DNA of 64,000 bases, from the NCBI RefSeq assembly GCF_004365175.1, contig NZ_SOCE01000001.1, positions 669,154-733,153 on the forward strand, in the 5' to 3' direction. Origin of the DNA: Kribbella voronezhensis. GTDB lineage: Bacteria > Actinomycetota > Actinomycetes > Propionibacteriales > Kribbellaceae. The position numbers and the translations under genes were made by a program. Below, one piece after another: positions 35,444 to 43,689 of this stretch; within the stretch, counting starts at the first letter, position 1; each line of letters opens with the position of its first letter. The notes under the pieces are model-generated. The model was not told the origin of the DNA and did no database searches. It saw nothing but the letters and a program-made list of their open reading frames with translations.

Positions 35444-36640
35444 CTACTTGACCTTGGGCACCGGCGGGGGTTTGAGCGGCTCGGCCTCGAGGATCTTGCG
35501 GAGGATCTGGACCGACGGGTCGGTGGGAGCCAGCAGGGTCTCCCCCACGGTGCCGTACTCGGTCTCGTTCCAGTAGACCATCGCCTTGAGCTGCGGGTAC
35601 GGCCTCAGCTGGGCCGGGATCGCGCCGAAGATCGCGCTCCGCTTGGTCTCACCGAGTTTGCGGTCGACGCCCCATTCGCCGAGCATGAGCGGCTTGCCCG
35701 GATGTTTGGTCGTCGCCCAGGTGTAGAAGCCGGGCCACTTCGGATAGTTGGCGGCCTTCCGGTTCACGGCGCGGCCGAGACCACTGCCCCACTCGGGGTT
35801 CTCACCGAAGATGTACGGGTCCTCGGCGATCCAGTCGACGACGTCGTCACCGGGGTACAGGTCCTCGAACCACGGCTGCGAACCCCAGTGCGGCGTCCCC
35901 ATGTAGTTCATCACGTAGACCGCGTTCGTCACGCCGTTCGCGCGCATCCGCTCGACCACGTGCCGGTACATCGCCGCGAAGTCCTTCGCGGTCATCCCGG
36001 AACCGGCCCTGGGCTGGATCTCTTCCTCCGGCTCGTGGTGGATCACCAGGAAGAACTTCTCCGGGAACGTGGACTTGAGGTAGCTCGCCTCGGCGTCGAT
36101 CGCCGCGTCCACCACGTTGTCGCCGGCGGCCACCTGGGCCCAGGTGCGGCCCATCTCGGGCTTCCAGTTGAGCATCAGGATCCGCTTCTTCCCGGGCTCG
36201 CGGGCGCGCTTGATCATGTTCGAGCTCGGGAACAGCTGCGGGCTGGAGTTGTAGTAGTGCGCGATGTCGACCGGCTGCCCGATCACGTTCTCGAAGTCGG
36301 GCAGCGCCTCGTCCCACGACTCGTTGCCGATCGGGTTCGCCGCGGCACCGAACCAGACACCACAGTTCGGGACCAGCAGGTCGGTGACGCCGCAGCCGGG
36401 TGTCGGGGTCGGCGTACCAGGTGTTCCGGGTGTGCCCGGCGTTCCTGGGGTTCCGGGGGTGCCCGGCGTACCGGGGGTGGTCGGGGGGCTGGTGGGTGTG
36501 GGGATCGGACCGCCGCCGGACTGGCCGTCGTCGTCGGACACCAGCGCACAACTCACCAGGCCGATGGCGATCGCGCCGGTCGACACCGCCGCGGTCATGA
36601 ACCACCGGTTCCAGCCTTGCCCCCTGCTCGGCTCCTTCAT
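35444..36640 (-). CDS. Secreted GH26-type glycoside hydrolase 1
   Basis: 398 residues from ATG 36640 (a GTG one codon upstream is possible; no clear ribosome site). One membrane helix or signal lies at about 14-34, then an extracellular linker made of seven or so PGT repeats (56-79). The catalytic domain (about 82-385) has the GH26 acid/base in HHEPE (E203) and the nucleophile in LGEWG (E322), plus HYYNSS and NWKPE segments. GH26 enzymes cleave beta-mannans and related beta-glycans. In a polysaccharide locus it may trim or release the organism's own polymer. About 75-80% of catalytic-domain residues match the next GH26 gene by eye. Confidence 0.85.
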   Translation of the reverse strand: MKEPSRGQGWNRWFMTAAVSTGAIAIGLVSCALVSDDDGQSGGGPIPTPTSPPTTPGTPGTPGTPGTPGTPGTPGTPTPTPGCGVTDLLVPNCGVWFGAAANPIGNESWDEALPDFENVIGQPVDIAHYYNSSPQLFPSSNMIKRAREPGKKRILMLNWKPEMGRTWAQVAAGDNVVDAAIDAEASYLKSTFPEKFFLVIHHEPEEEIQPRAGSGMTAKDFAAMYRHVVERMRANGVTNAVYVMNYMGTPHWGSQPWFEDLYPGDDVVDWIAEDPYIFGENPEWGSGLGRAVNRKAANYPKWPGFYTWATTKHPGKPLMLGEWGVDRKLGETKRSAIFGAIPAQLRPYPQLKAMVYWNETEYGTVGETLLAPTDPSVQILRKILEAEPLKPPPVPKVK

Positions 36641-36688
36641 CACTGCATGTTACTGCCCACGCCACCGGATCAGGGAGATTGAACCCGC

Positions 36689-37113
36689 CCAGTGTCCAAC
36701 GTGGTGGCGGAGCCGCTCGCAGCACGCACACCGCTACTACTGCTCGGTATCGGAGACGGTACTGCGGAGGGAGCGGTGGGCCAGTGTCCAACGCGGTGGC
36801 GGAGCCGCTCGCAGCACGCACACCGCTGCTCCTGCGCGGTGTCGCCGACGGCGGTACTACGTGGCCGGTGGGCCAGTGTCCAACGTGGTGGCGGAGCCGC
36901 TCGCAGCACGCACACCGCTGCTACTGCGCGGTGTCGCCGACGGCGGTACTACGTGGCCGGTGGGCCAGTGTCCAACGTGGTGGCGGAGGCGGTCGCAGTA
37001 CGTGGGAGGGCGGTACTGCGGGGTTGGTGGGCCAGTGTCCAACGTGGTGGCGGAGGCGGTCGCAGTACGTGGGAGGGCGGTACTGCGGGGTTGGTGGGCC
37101 AGTGTCCCGCGGG
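36689..37113. repeat. 92-bp/67-bp tandem repeat array
   Basis: Units begin with CCAGTGTCCAACGTGG at 36689, 36781, 36873, 36965 and 37032, with a partial unit at 37099. The first three are exactly 92 bp, the next two exactly 67 bp; the short form lacks the central block and carries a different tail. The units contain inverted repeats, for example GCGG-AG-CCGC, ACCGC...GCGGT and CGCCG-A-CGGCG, so each RNA copy would fold. It lies just upstream of GH26 gene 1 in its transcription direction. Confidence 0.88.
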
Positions 37114-37154
37114 GTGAGTGGGGGCGGGTGCATCCCGCGGGACCTGGTCCTTGC

Positions 37155-37189
37155 GGTGCCTGAACCCGTGGGGGAAGGGCTCAGGCACC
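37155..37189. terminator. Hairpin in the GH26 intergenic region
   Basis: GGTGCCTGA...TCAGGCACC, 9 bp, extended inward after one mismatch by CCC/GGG. It is one of three hairpins in series downstream of GH26 gene 2. Confidence 0.5.
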
Positions 37190-37263
37190 TCCCGGGCTCC
37201 TGGCCCCTCGGGGGTTGGGCCAGTCCCGGTTTCCCGGACCTCGGAAGGCCGGGGGCTTGGGGT

Positions 37264-37289
37264 GGGGCGCCAGGCGGACCTGGCGCCCC
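37264..37289. terminator. Hairpin, perfect 11-bp stem
   Basis: GGGGCGCCAGG-CGGA-CCTGGCGCCCC: perfect stem with a tetraloop, 50 bp past the stop of GH26 gene 2 on the minus strand. Confidence 0.7.
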
Positions 37290-37302
37290 GGGGAGGGCGG
37301 AT

Positions 37303-37330
37303 GGGGTGCCAGGGCAGGGCCTGGCGCCCC
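37303..37330 (-). terminator. Terminator of GH26 gene 2
   Basis: GGGGTGCCAGG-GCAGGG-CCTGGCGCCCC, 11-bp stem with one G-T pair, 8 bases past the stop codon. Its right arm is identical to that of the neighbouring hairpin, so the two arose by duplication. Confidence 0.7.
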
Positions 37331-37338
37331 GGGGAGGG

Positions 37339-39123
37339 TCAGTTCAGCCGGCGGAGCAACGATCCGCTGCCGAGCACCTGCTGGGCCGTGGACCTGGCCG
37401 CGCTCGACGAGTCCAGCCTGGTCTCCCCGACCGGGTTGAACTTGGTCTCGTTCCAGTAGACCAGCGCCTTGATCGCAGGCCGCTTGGCCAGCCCGGCGTT
37501 GACCGTGTTCAGCACGTCGGACTTCGACATGTTGAAGGCGGTCTGCTCGTTGACGCCCCACTCACCCAGCATGATCGGCTTGCCCGGGTGCTTGGTGGTC
37601 GCCCAGGTGTAGAAGCCCGGCCAGTTCGGGTAGGTGTAGGTGTCCTTGCGGTCGACCGCGCTGGCGAAGTCGGTCCACCAGTCCTTGGAGGTCCCGAAGA
37701 TGTACGGGTCCTCCGCGATCCAGTCGACGACGTCGTCACCGGGGTAGAGATCGGCGAACCAGGACTGCGAGCCCCAGTGCGGCGTACCCATGTAGTTCAT
37801 CACGAACACCGCGTTCGTCACGCCGTTGGCCTTCAGCCGCAGCGCCACGTGCCGGTACATCGCCTTGTAGTCCTTGGCCGTCATCCCCGACCCGGCGGCC
37901 GGCTTGACCTCGTCCTCCGGCTCGTGGTGGATCCCGAGGAAGAACTTCTCCGGGAACGTCGACTTCAGGTACTTGGCCTCGGCATCGATCGCCGCGTCCA
38001 CCGTCGGGTCACCGGCCGCCACCTGGGCCCAGGTACGGCCCATCTCCGGCTTCCAGTTCAGCAACAGCATCCGCTTCTTGCCTGGCTCACGGGCCCGCTT
38101 GATCATGTCCGCGGTCGGGAACAGCTTCGGGCTCGAGTTGTAGTAGTGCGCGATGTCGACCGTCCGGCCGATCGTGGACTCGAACGCCGGCAGCGCCGCA
38201 TCCCACGATTCGCTGCCCAGCGGGTTCGCCGCGGCACCGAACCAGGCACCACACGACGGCACCAGCAGAGCCGAGACCGTACAGCCCGGGCCGGCGGTGG
38301 GAGTCGAGGTCGGCTTGGTCGTCGTCGGCGTCGTCGTCGGCGGCTTGGTGGTGGTCGTGGTCGTAGTCGGCGTCGCCGTGGGCTTCGTCGGGACGACCGT
38401 CGGGGTCGAGGTCGGAACCGAGGTGGTCGGCTTCGTCGGCGCGGAGGTGGGCATGGACGGCGTCGGGCCGTCACCCTCGGGGACGTAGCTGATCTCGAGC
38501 TTCGACTGGTTCAGCCCGGACTCCCGGGCGCCGAAGACGGCGTAGTCGCTGCCGTCGGTCTGCGTCAGTGCCAGGTTGAGTACGCCGGCATCGGTCACCG
38601 CGGCCGACACGTCGATGCGCAGCTCGGCCGACGTACCGTCGTCCGCCACGGTCGCGATCGGCGTACCGGCGGCCTTCGGAGTGGTCGCGTAGGTGACGTT
38701 CTCGGCCCAGCCACTCGGACCGGTGGAGGCCGTGATCTTTCCGGCCGTACCACGGGTCAACCGGTGCAGGACCAGCGTCGCCTTGCGGTCGAACCCGGAC
38801 GCCGCCACAGGGACCGTGTAGCGCACCAGGATCGATGCCTCGTTCGCCTTCGCCACCAGCCGGGCGGACCAGCCGTGGCGCTGCGTCGGGGACTTGCTGG
38901 AGATGTACGCGTCGGCGGTGGCCGACAGCTGGACGGGAGCCGGCGGCTTCGCCGGCTGGTTGAGCGCCGCGAAGCCCAGTCCGGTGGTACCCAGCAGGAT
39001 CGCGATCGCCGCGACGATCGGGATCAGTGTTCTCCGGCCTGCTTTGGCGGCCGGTTCGTTCAAAACGTCGGAGGGAACGGCAGCACGATGTCGTGCGTGC
39101 CTACGGGAGATTTCATCCCGCAT
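37339..39123 (-). CDS. Membrane-anchored GH26-type glycoside hydrolase 2 with DNRLRE-like domain
   Basis: 594 residues. A cytoplasmic basic segment and one membrane helix at about 33-53 suggest a type II anchor. A beta-sandwich of DNRLRE/CBM-like type follows (about 65-213, with ADAYISS near the start and ISYVP at the end), then a Thr/Pro linker (218-278) and a GH26 catalytic domain (about 280-570) with HHEPE (E401) and LGEWG (E521). The ATG at 39123 has AGGAAGGA about 10 bases upstream. The catalytic domain is a close paralogue of GH26 gene 1, but the anchoring differs: helix plus binding domain here, short PGT linker there. Confidence 0.87.
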   Translation of the reverse strand: MRDEISRRHARHRAAVPSDVLNEPAAKAGRRTLIPIVAAIAILLGTTGLGFAALNQPAKPPAPVQLSATADAYISSKSPTQRHGWSARLVAKANEASILVRYTVPVAASGFDRKATLVLHRLTRGTAGKITASTGPSGWAENVTYATTPKAAGTPIATVADDGTSAELRIDVSAAVTDAGVLNLALTQTDGSDYAVFGARESGLNQSKLEISYVPEGDGPTPSMPTSAPTKPTTSVPTSTPTVVPTKPTATPTTTTTTTKPPTTTPTTTKPTSTPTAGPGCTVSALLVPSCGAWFGAAANPLGSESWDAALPAFESTIGRTVDIAHYYNSSPKLFPTADMIKRAREPGKKRMLLLNWKPEMGRTWAQVAAGDPTVDAAIDAEAKYLKSTFPEKFFLGIHHEPEDEVKPAAGSGMTAKDYKAMYRHVALRLKANGVTNAVFVMNYMGTPHWGSQSWFADLYPGDDVVDWIAEDPYIFGTSKDWWTDFASAVDRKDTYTYPNWPGFYTWATTKHPGKPIMLGEWGVNEQTAFNMSKSDVLNTVNAGLAKRPAIKALVYWNETKFNPVGETRLDSSSAARSTAQQVLGSGSLLRRLN

Positions 39124-39491
39124 GGGGGCAGTCCTTCCTGCACGCCTGTGAGGTTAGCTGTCGGGCTCGGGTCGGAAGTATTACCCGGCCGCTGGCGCGG
39201 CTTCGCCCCAAGGACGTGACCGGACGTTTCGGTCCGGCGCGGTCCGGGAACCTGTGGGTCCCCCACTTCCGCCCTCTGTTGCCGGGTGGTAGGTGATCGC
39301 CGACCCGGAGGGCGGAACTCGGCGTTGCGAGTCGGCGACTTGGTGGAACCTGGCCATCCCCAGCCGGGCCAGGCGCGGTGAGCTTACGCAGAACTCCGGG
39401 ACGTGCTCAAGACCACCGGATGCGGCCTTAACCTGCACGCTCCGTGACGAGAACACGGAGAGTAGTATTACAGCTAGATAACAAGCTGAAT

Positions 39492-39503
39492 CGTTACGTA
39501 ACG
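39492..39503. promoter_or_regulatory. 12-bp palindrome CGTTACGTAACG
   Basis: Perfect 12-bp palindrome in the AT-rich island upstream of GH26 gene 2, 8 bp from a second palindrome. A dimeric regulator site is plausible; the protein is unknown. Confidence 0.5.
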
Positions 39504-39511
39504 TAGAAGAA

Positions 39512-39527
39512 GTCCGGATATCCGGAC
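39512..39527. promoter_or_regulatory. 16-bp palindrome GTCCGGATATCCGGAC
   Basis: Perfect 16-bp palindrome, a second candidate operator in the same AT-rich island. An 8-bp inverted repeat TGATTTGA/TCAAATCA follows at 39561-39568 and 39582-39589. Confidence 0.5.
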
Positions 39528-39677
39528 ACTCAGACCTTGATTCGATCTGAATCTGGGCTGTGATTTGAACGAACTCTTTACTCAAATCAGGCGGCCGGCG
39601 AGCGGTGCCCTGCCGCGGTTCCGATCCACATTCCCAGAGGTGAAACGCTTGTTTTGCAGGTGATTCAAGCGAATGAT

Positions 39678-40223
39678 TCAGCGCTTTTTGCTGCGCCGGG
39701 CCAGCGCCAGCCGGTCGATGATGGCGCCGGTCGTGGCGACTGCAGCGGCCACTTGCGCTCTGTCACGTTCGTTTTCCTGCTCGGTCACCGCATGGGCTTC
39801 CGGGTCTTTCAGGATGGCCGCCAAGGCATCCAGGAACGCCCCGCGCTCCTCGCAGAGGGTGACCAGCCCGAGTTTGCCCATCCGGCGGGAGAACTCCTGC
39901 TGATGCTGGTCCACGTGCTCGCCCAGCGCAGGGTCCCGAGGCACCACCAACGGCTTGCGGCCCTGCTTGCGGACCTCCAGCATCGTGGCCGGCCCGCCGT
40001 GCGTGACGACGGCGGTCGCCTGCCGCATCAGGCGCTGCAATTCGTCGTACGGAACGATGCCGACACCTTCGGCGCGGCGTGGTGGGGCGGTGTCGCCCAG
40101 TTGCGCGAGGGCCCGCAGAGACTCGTTGCCGGGCTGCTCCAGGAAGGCGTCCAGCCAGCTGATCAGGCGGTCGAAGTGGTGGTGGTCGGTCCCGAGGATG
40201 ACCAGGACGTCGAGCTGGCTCAC
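39678..40223 (-). CDS. pssE: Glycosyltransferase catalytic subunit, Alg13/PssE-like
   Basis: 181 residues. It has the GT-B C-terminal half typical of Alg13, PssE and EpsF: an N-terminal VLVILGTDHHHFDRL and the donor-binding VTHGGPATMLE (near residues 73-83) followed by KPLVVPRDP. Such proteins act only together with an Alg14/PssD partner, which supplies the membrane and acceptor side. The GTG at 40223 overlaps the stop of that partner gene. The C-terminus is a basic helix (RRSKKR). The donor is probably a UDP-sugar such as GlcNAc, GlcA or Gal, unresolved. Confidence 0.87.
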   Translation of the reverse strand: MSQLDVLVILGTDHHHFDRLISWLDAFLEQPGNESLRALAQLGDTAPPRRAEGVGIVPYDELQRLMRQATAVVTHGGPATMLEVRKQGRKPLVVPRDPALGEHVDQHQQEFSRRMGKLGLVTLCEERGAFLDALAAILKDPEAHAVTEQENERDRAQVAAAVATTGAIIDRLALARRSKKR

Positions 40224-40693
40224 AGCAGTCTCCCGACCACGGTCGATCCGGCGTACAGGTCCTTCTGCTCTTCCCACTGGACCAGCATCCGGGTGGTGAA
40301 CGGGCGGCACAGCTTGGCTGTCAGGGTGGCGTGGTCGATCCGGTCGAAGACCTCGATGTAGACGGTCGGGATCCGGCTCAGCCTGGCCAGGACGAAGAAC
40401 GGCAGGGCGACGCCGGCGCCGGTCGTGACCACCACGTCGGGTCGCTCCTTGCGCATCACCCGGAGCGCGAGCACGGTGTTGCGGAGCAGGTTCTTGAGGT
40501 TGCGGGTGGTCGGGTAGTAGGCGAAGTACGTCCGCTCCCCCGCCAGCAGGGACCGGCCGTCCTCGGTCGGGAACGTCACCCAGGCGGTGTCCCGGTCCGA
40601 CCACCACGGTTTCAGCGTCATCAACTGGGCCAGGTGACCGCCGCTGGAACAGACCATCAGCACCCGCAGGTCGGCGGGCTCGCTCGTGCTCAC
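40220..40693 (-). CDS. pssD: Glycosyltransferase accessory subunit, Alg14/PssD-like
   Basis: 157 residues. The N-terminal VLMVCSSGGHLAQL loop and the VVTTGAGVALPFFVLAR segment are typical of Alg14/PssD/EpsE proteins, the acceptor-binding, membrane-associated halves of two-component glycosyltransferases. The GTG start overlaps the cysN stop and the end overlaps pssE, so sulfate-activation and glycosyltransferase genes are translated as one unit. That coupling is the strongest local argument that the activated sulfate is destined for a glycan. Confidence 0.88.
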   Translation of the reverse strand: MSTSEPADLRVLMVCSSGGHLAQLMTLKPWWSDRDTAWVTFPTEDGRSLLAGERTYFAYYPTTRNLKNLLRNTVLALRVMRKERPDVVVTTGAGVALPFFVLARLSRIPTVYIEVFDRIDHATLTAKLCRPFTTRMLVQWEEQKDLYAGSTVVGRLL

Positions 40694-41940
40694 CGGGCCT
40701 CGTTCACCATGCCGGCCCCGACGGTGCGGTTGGTCGCCTCGTCGATCAGCACGAAGCCGCCGGTCGAGCGGTTGCGCTTGTACTCGTCGCAGAGCAGCGG
40801 CTGGGTGGTGCGCAACCGGACCCGGCCGATGTCGTTCAGCCCGAGGTGGTCGGCGGCCATGTCGCGGTGCAGCGAGTTGATGTCGAGCCGGTAGTGCAGG
40901 TCCTTCACCATCGCCCGCGCCGACCGGGTCGTGTGCTTGATGGCGAGCTTCTGCCCCGGCCGCAGCGGGGTGTCGTCCATCCAGCAGACCATCGCGTCGA
41001 TGTCCTGGGTGACCGCCGGTGCGTTGTTCACCCGGCAGATCATGTCACCCCGGGAGACGTCGATCTCGTCGGTCAGCCGGATCGTCACCGACATCGACGG
41101 GAACGCCTCCTCGACCGGGCCGTCGGCCGTGTCGATCGAGCGGATCGTGGTGGTGAAACCCGACGGCAGCACCATCACCTCGTCGCCCGGCTTGAGGATG
41201 CCGCCGGCCACCTGGCCGGCGTACCCGCGATAGTCGCGGTGCAGGTCGGACTGCGGACGGATCACGTACTGGACGGGGAACCGGACGTCGATCAGGTTCC
41301 GGTCGCTCGCGACGTGCACGTTCTCCAGGTGGTGCAGCAGGCTCGGCCCTTCGTACCAGCTCATCGCGGTCGACCGGGTGACGATGTTGTCGCCGACCAG
41401 TGCGGACACCGGGATGATGGTCAGGTCGCCGACGTCGAGCTTGGCGGCGAACTGGGTGAAGTCGGCGCGGATCTGCTCGAAGACCTCTTCGGAGTAGTCG
41501 ACCAGGTCCATCTTGTTCACGCACAGCACCAGGTGCGGGACGTGCAGCAACGTGGCCAGGAAGGCGTGCCGGCGGCTCTGCTCCAGCAGGCCCTTGCGGG
41601 CGTCGACCAGAATCAGCGCGAGGTCCGCGGTGGAAGCACCCGTCACCATGTTGCGGGTGTACTGGATGTGGCCCGGCGTGTCCGCGACGATGAACTTGCG
41701 TCGCGGTGTCGCGAAGTACCGGTAGGCGACGTCGATCGTGATGCCCTGCTCCCGCTCGGCCCGCAGGCCGTCGGTCAGCAGCGCCAGGTTCACGTAGTCG
41801 TCACCGCGGTCGCGGCTGGCCCGTTCGACCGATTCGATCTGGTCGGTGAAGACCGACTTGGTGTCGTAGAGCAGCCGCCCGATCAGAGTGCTCTTGCCGT
41901 CGTCGACGGATCCGGCCGTGGCCAGTCTGAGGATGTCCAC
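40690..41940 (-). CDS. cysN: Sulfate adenylyltransferase subunit 1 (GTPase)
   Basis: 416 residues, EF-Tu-like GTPase: G1 GSVDDGKST (10-18), G3 DTPGH, G4 NKMD, then beta-barrel domains. With CysD it makes APS from ATP and sulfate, driven by GTP hydrolysis. It lacks the C-terminal APS-kinase fusion of many actinobacterial CysNC proteins, so the separate cysC at 6.6 kb is needed to reach PAPS. The GTG at 41940 is 2 bases after the cysD stop; the end overlaps pssD. No cysH, cysI or cysG is nearby. Confidence 0.95.
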   Translation of the reverse strand: MDILRLATAGSVDDGKSTLIGRLLYDTKSVFTDQIESVERASRDRGDDYVNLALLTDGLRAEREQGITIDVAYRYFATPRRKFIVADTPGHIQYTRNMVTGASTADLALILVDARKGLLEQSRRHAFLATLLHVPHLVLCVNKMDLVDYSEEVFEQIRADFTQFAAKLDVGDLTIIPVSALVGDNIVTRSTAMSWYEGPSLLHHLENVHVASDRNLIDVRFPVQYVIRPQSDLHRDYRGYAGQVAGGILKPGDEVMVLPSGFTTTIRSIDTADGPVEEAFPSMSVTIRLTDEIDVSRGDMICRVNNAPAVTQDIDAMVCWMDDTPLRPGQKLAIKHTTRSARAMVKDLHYRLDINSLHRDMAADHLGLNDIGRVRLRTTQPLLCDEYKRNRSTGGFVLIDEATNRTVGAGMVNEAR

Positions 41941-41942
41941 GA

Positions 41943-42848
41943 TCAGAAATACCCTTCCCGCTTGCGGTCTTCCATCGCGGCCTCGCTGAACTTGTCGTCG
42001 CCGCGAGTGGCGCCGCGCTCGGTGATCCGGGTGCTCGCGACCTCGTCGATGACCTTCGCGACGGTGTCGGCGTCGGACAGTACGGCGGCCGTCAGCGAGG
42101 CGTCGCCGACGGTCCGGTACCGGACGGTCGCGGTGAACGTCTCCTCGCCGGCCTTCGGCACGCAGTACTCGTTCGCCGCGTACAGCATGCCGTTGCGGTC
42201 GAACACGGTCCGCTCGTGCGCGTAGTAGATCGAGGGCAGCTCGAGCCGCTCCTGCTCGATGTACTGCCAGATGTCCAGCTCGGTCCAGTTCGACAGCGGG
42301 AAGACCCGGATGCTCTCGCCGAGGTGGATCCGGCCGTTGTACAGGTTCCACAGCTCGGGCCGCTGGTTCTTCGGGTCCCACTGGCCGAACTCGTCGCGGA
42401 ACGAGTACACCCGCTCCTTGGCCCGGGCCTTGTCCTCGTCGCGGCGGGCACCGCCGAAGACGGCGGTGAACTGGTGCTTCTCCAGCGCCTCCAGCAGGAC
42501 CGGGGTCTGGATCCGGTTCCGGGTGCCGTCCGGCGGAGCCTGGACGAAACCGCGATCCAGCGCTTCCTGCACGCTGGCCACCACGAGCTGTACGCCGACC
42601 TCGGCGACCCGGCAGTCGCGGAATTCCAGTACTTCGGGGAAGTTGTGCCCGGTGTCGACATGCATCACCGAGAACGGGATGCGGGCCGGGTGGAACGCCT
42701 TCTGCGCGAGCCGCAGCATCACGATCGAGTCCTTGCCGCCGGAGAACAGCAGCACCGGACGCTCGAACTCGGCGGCCACCTCGCGGAAGATATAGATCGC
42801 TTCGGACTCCAGGGTCTCCAGTTGGGTCAACTGGTAGTTCCGGCTCAC
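41943..42848 (-). CDS. cysD: Sulfate adenylyltransferase subunit 2
   Basis: 301 residues, the usual CysD length. The PP-loop SGGKDS is at 36-41, followed by HVDTGHNFPE and the GARRDEDKARAKER segment, all characteristic. It catalyses adenylation of sulfate to APS with the CysN GTPase in the cytoplasm. The GTG at 42848 overlaps the cysQ stop (GTGA); an in-frame extension upstream would only run back through cysQ. It is the middle gene of the coupled cysQ-cysD-cysN-pssD-pssE unit. Confidence 0.95.
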   Translation of the reverse strand: MSRNYQLTQLETLESEAIYIFREVAAEFERPVLLFSGGKDSIVMLRLAQKAFHPARIPFSVMHVDTGHNFPEVLEFRDCRVAEVGVQLVVASVQEALDRGFVQAPPDGTRNRIQTPVLLEALEKHQFTAVFGGARRDEDKARAKERVYSFRDEFGQWDPKNQRPELWNLYNGRIHLGESIRVFPLSNWTELDIWQYIEQERLELPSIYYAHERTVFDRNGMLYAANEYCVPKAGEETFTATVRYRTVGDASLTAAVLSDADTVAKVIDEVASTRITERGATRGDDKFSEAAMEDRKREGYF

Positions 42849-43612
42849 GAGACTCTCACTTCCGCGACGTCGTGCTGACTGGCAATGGCAGCCAGCAGCT
42901 TCGCAGAGAACTCCGGGCGGCACACCAGCAGGTCCGGCAACTTCGGGCTGGCCTGGTTGTAACGCAGCGGCGATCCGTCGATCCGGCTGCAGAACAACCC
43001 GGCTGCCTCGGCGACCGCGACCGGCGCTGCCGAGTCCCACTCGTACTGGCCGCCGGCGTGGACATAGGCGTCCACCTCGCCGCGGAGTACGGCGGTCGCC
43101 TTGACGCCGGCCGAGCCCATCGGGACCAGCTCGGCGTCGAGCTCGGTCGCCAGATACTCCACCAGGGCCGGCGGGCGGCTCCGGCTGACGGCGATCCGCA
43201 GCGGGCCGTCCGCGCGCGGCGGCACCTGCTGAGGCTCATCGGTGTCGTGGACGATCTCCTGAGCCGGCAGCGCGACCGCACCGGCCGCGAGCTCACCCCG
43301 CTCCCAGAGCGCGACGTGAACGGCCCAGTCGGACCGGTCACCTTCGCCGTACTCCCGGGTGCCGTCCAGTGGGTCGATGATCCAGACCCGATCGGCCGAC
43401 AGCCGCGCGGTGGTGTCCGCGGACTCCTCGCTCAGTACTGCGTCGTCGGGCCGGCGCTCCGCCAGGCCCGCGATCAGCAACTCGTTCGCGCGCTGGTCGC
43501 CTTGTACCCCCAGCTCTCGCCCCGACAGCGCTGTGCCGCGCAGCTCGAGCAGCAGCTCCCCCGCGGCGGCGGCTAGTTCCACGGCCAGTACGCCGTCTTC
43601 CGTCGTCGCCAT
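42845..43612 (-). CDS. cysQ: 3'(2'),5'-bisphosphate nucleotidase (PAP phosphatase)
   Basis: 255 residues of the inositol-monophosphatase superfamily. Metal-binding motifs are SEES (61-64), DPLDGT (80-85) and the late EWDSAAPVAVAEAAG. The enzyme hydrolyses PAP, the by-product of sulfotransferase and PAPS-reductase reactions, and can also act on PAPS. The ATG at 43612 has AAGGGGGA upstream; an ATG at 43630 is less well placed. Heading an operon with cysDN but no reductase, it most likely relieves PAP inhibition of the sulfotransferase. Confidence 0.92.
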   Translation of the reverse strand: MATTEDGVLAVELAAAAGELLLELRGTALSGRELGVQGDQRANELLIAGLAERRPDDAVLSEESADTTARLSADRVWIIDPLDGTREYGEGDRSDWAVHVALWERGELAAGAVALPAQEIVHDTDEPQQVPPRADGPLRIAVSRSRPPALVEYLATELDAELVPMGSAGVKATAVLRGEVDAYVHAGGQYEWDSAAPVAVAEAAGLFCSRIDGSPLRYNQASPKLPDLLVCRPEFSAKLLAAIASQHDVAEVRVS

Positions 43613-43689
43613 TCGGTCCCCCTTCGTCATTCCCCAGCAGCCCCGGCGGCCGACGTCGCCGACGGAGCCCTTCCCCCAGCCCGGCCGCC

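Larger units (their letters stand above)
36641..37338. other. Repeat- and hairpin-rich intergenic region between the two GH26 genes
   Basis: 698 bp with no credible gene. It contains the 92/67-bp tandem repeats (36689-37113) and three strong hairpins (37155-37330), all listed separately. Open frames on both strands arise from the repeats, and one 846-codon frame crosses into antisense of GH26 gene 2. Confidence 0.7.
39124..39677. other. Intergenic region upstream of GH26 gene 2
   Basis: 554 bp. Small open frames on both strands (for example 39293-39481 plus) lack ribosome sites and coding bias, and I do not accept them. The section from about 39450 to 39600 is strikingly AT-rich for this genome and full of palindromes (listed separately). 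It is probably the promoter region of GH26 gene 2. Confidence 0.55.

Noticed and set aside
36689..37113. CRISPR array
   Set aside because: Whole units repeat; there are no unique spacers.
36679..39219. 846-codon + strand frame
   Set aside because: It starts inside the tandem repeats and runs antisense to GH26 gene 2; composition is not protein-like.
39181..39585. Small genes in the AT-rich intergenic region
   Set aside because: Frames on both strands are short, overlap palindromes and have no ribosome sites or known motifs.
40690..43612. Ordinary assimilatory sulfate reduction operon
   Set aside because: cysD and cysN fit, but cysH, cysI/sir and cysG are absent and the operon continues into glycosyltransferase genes.
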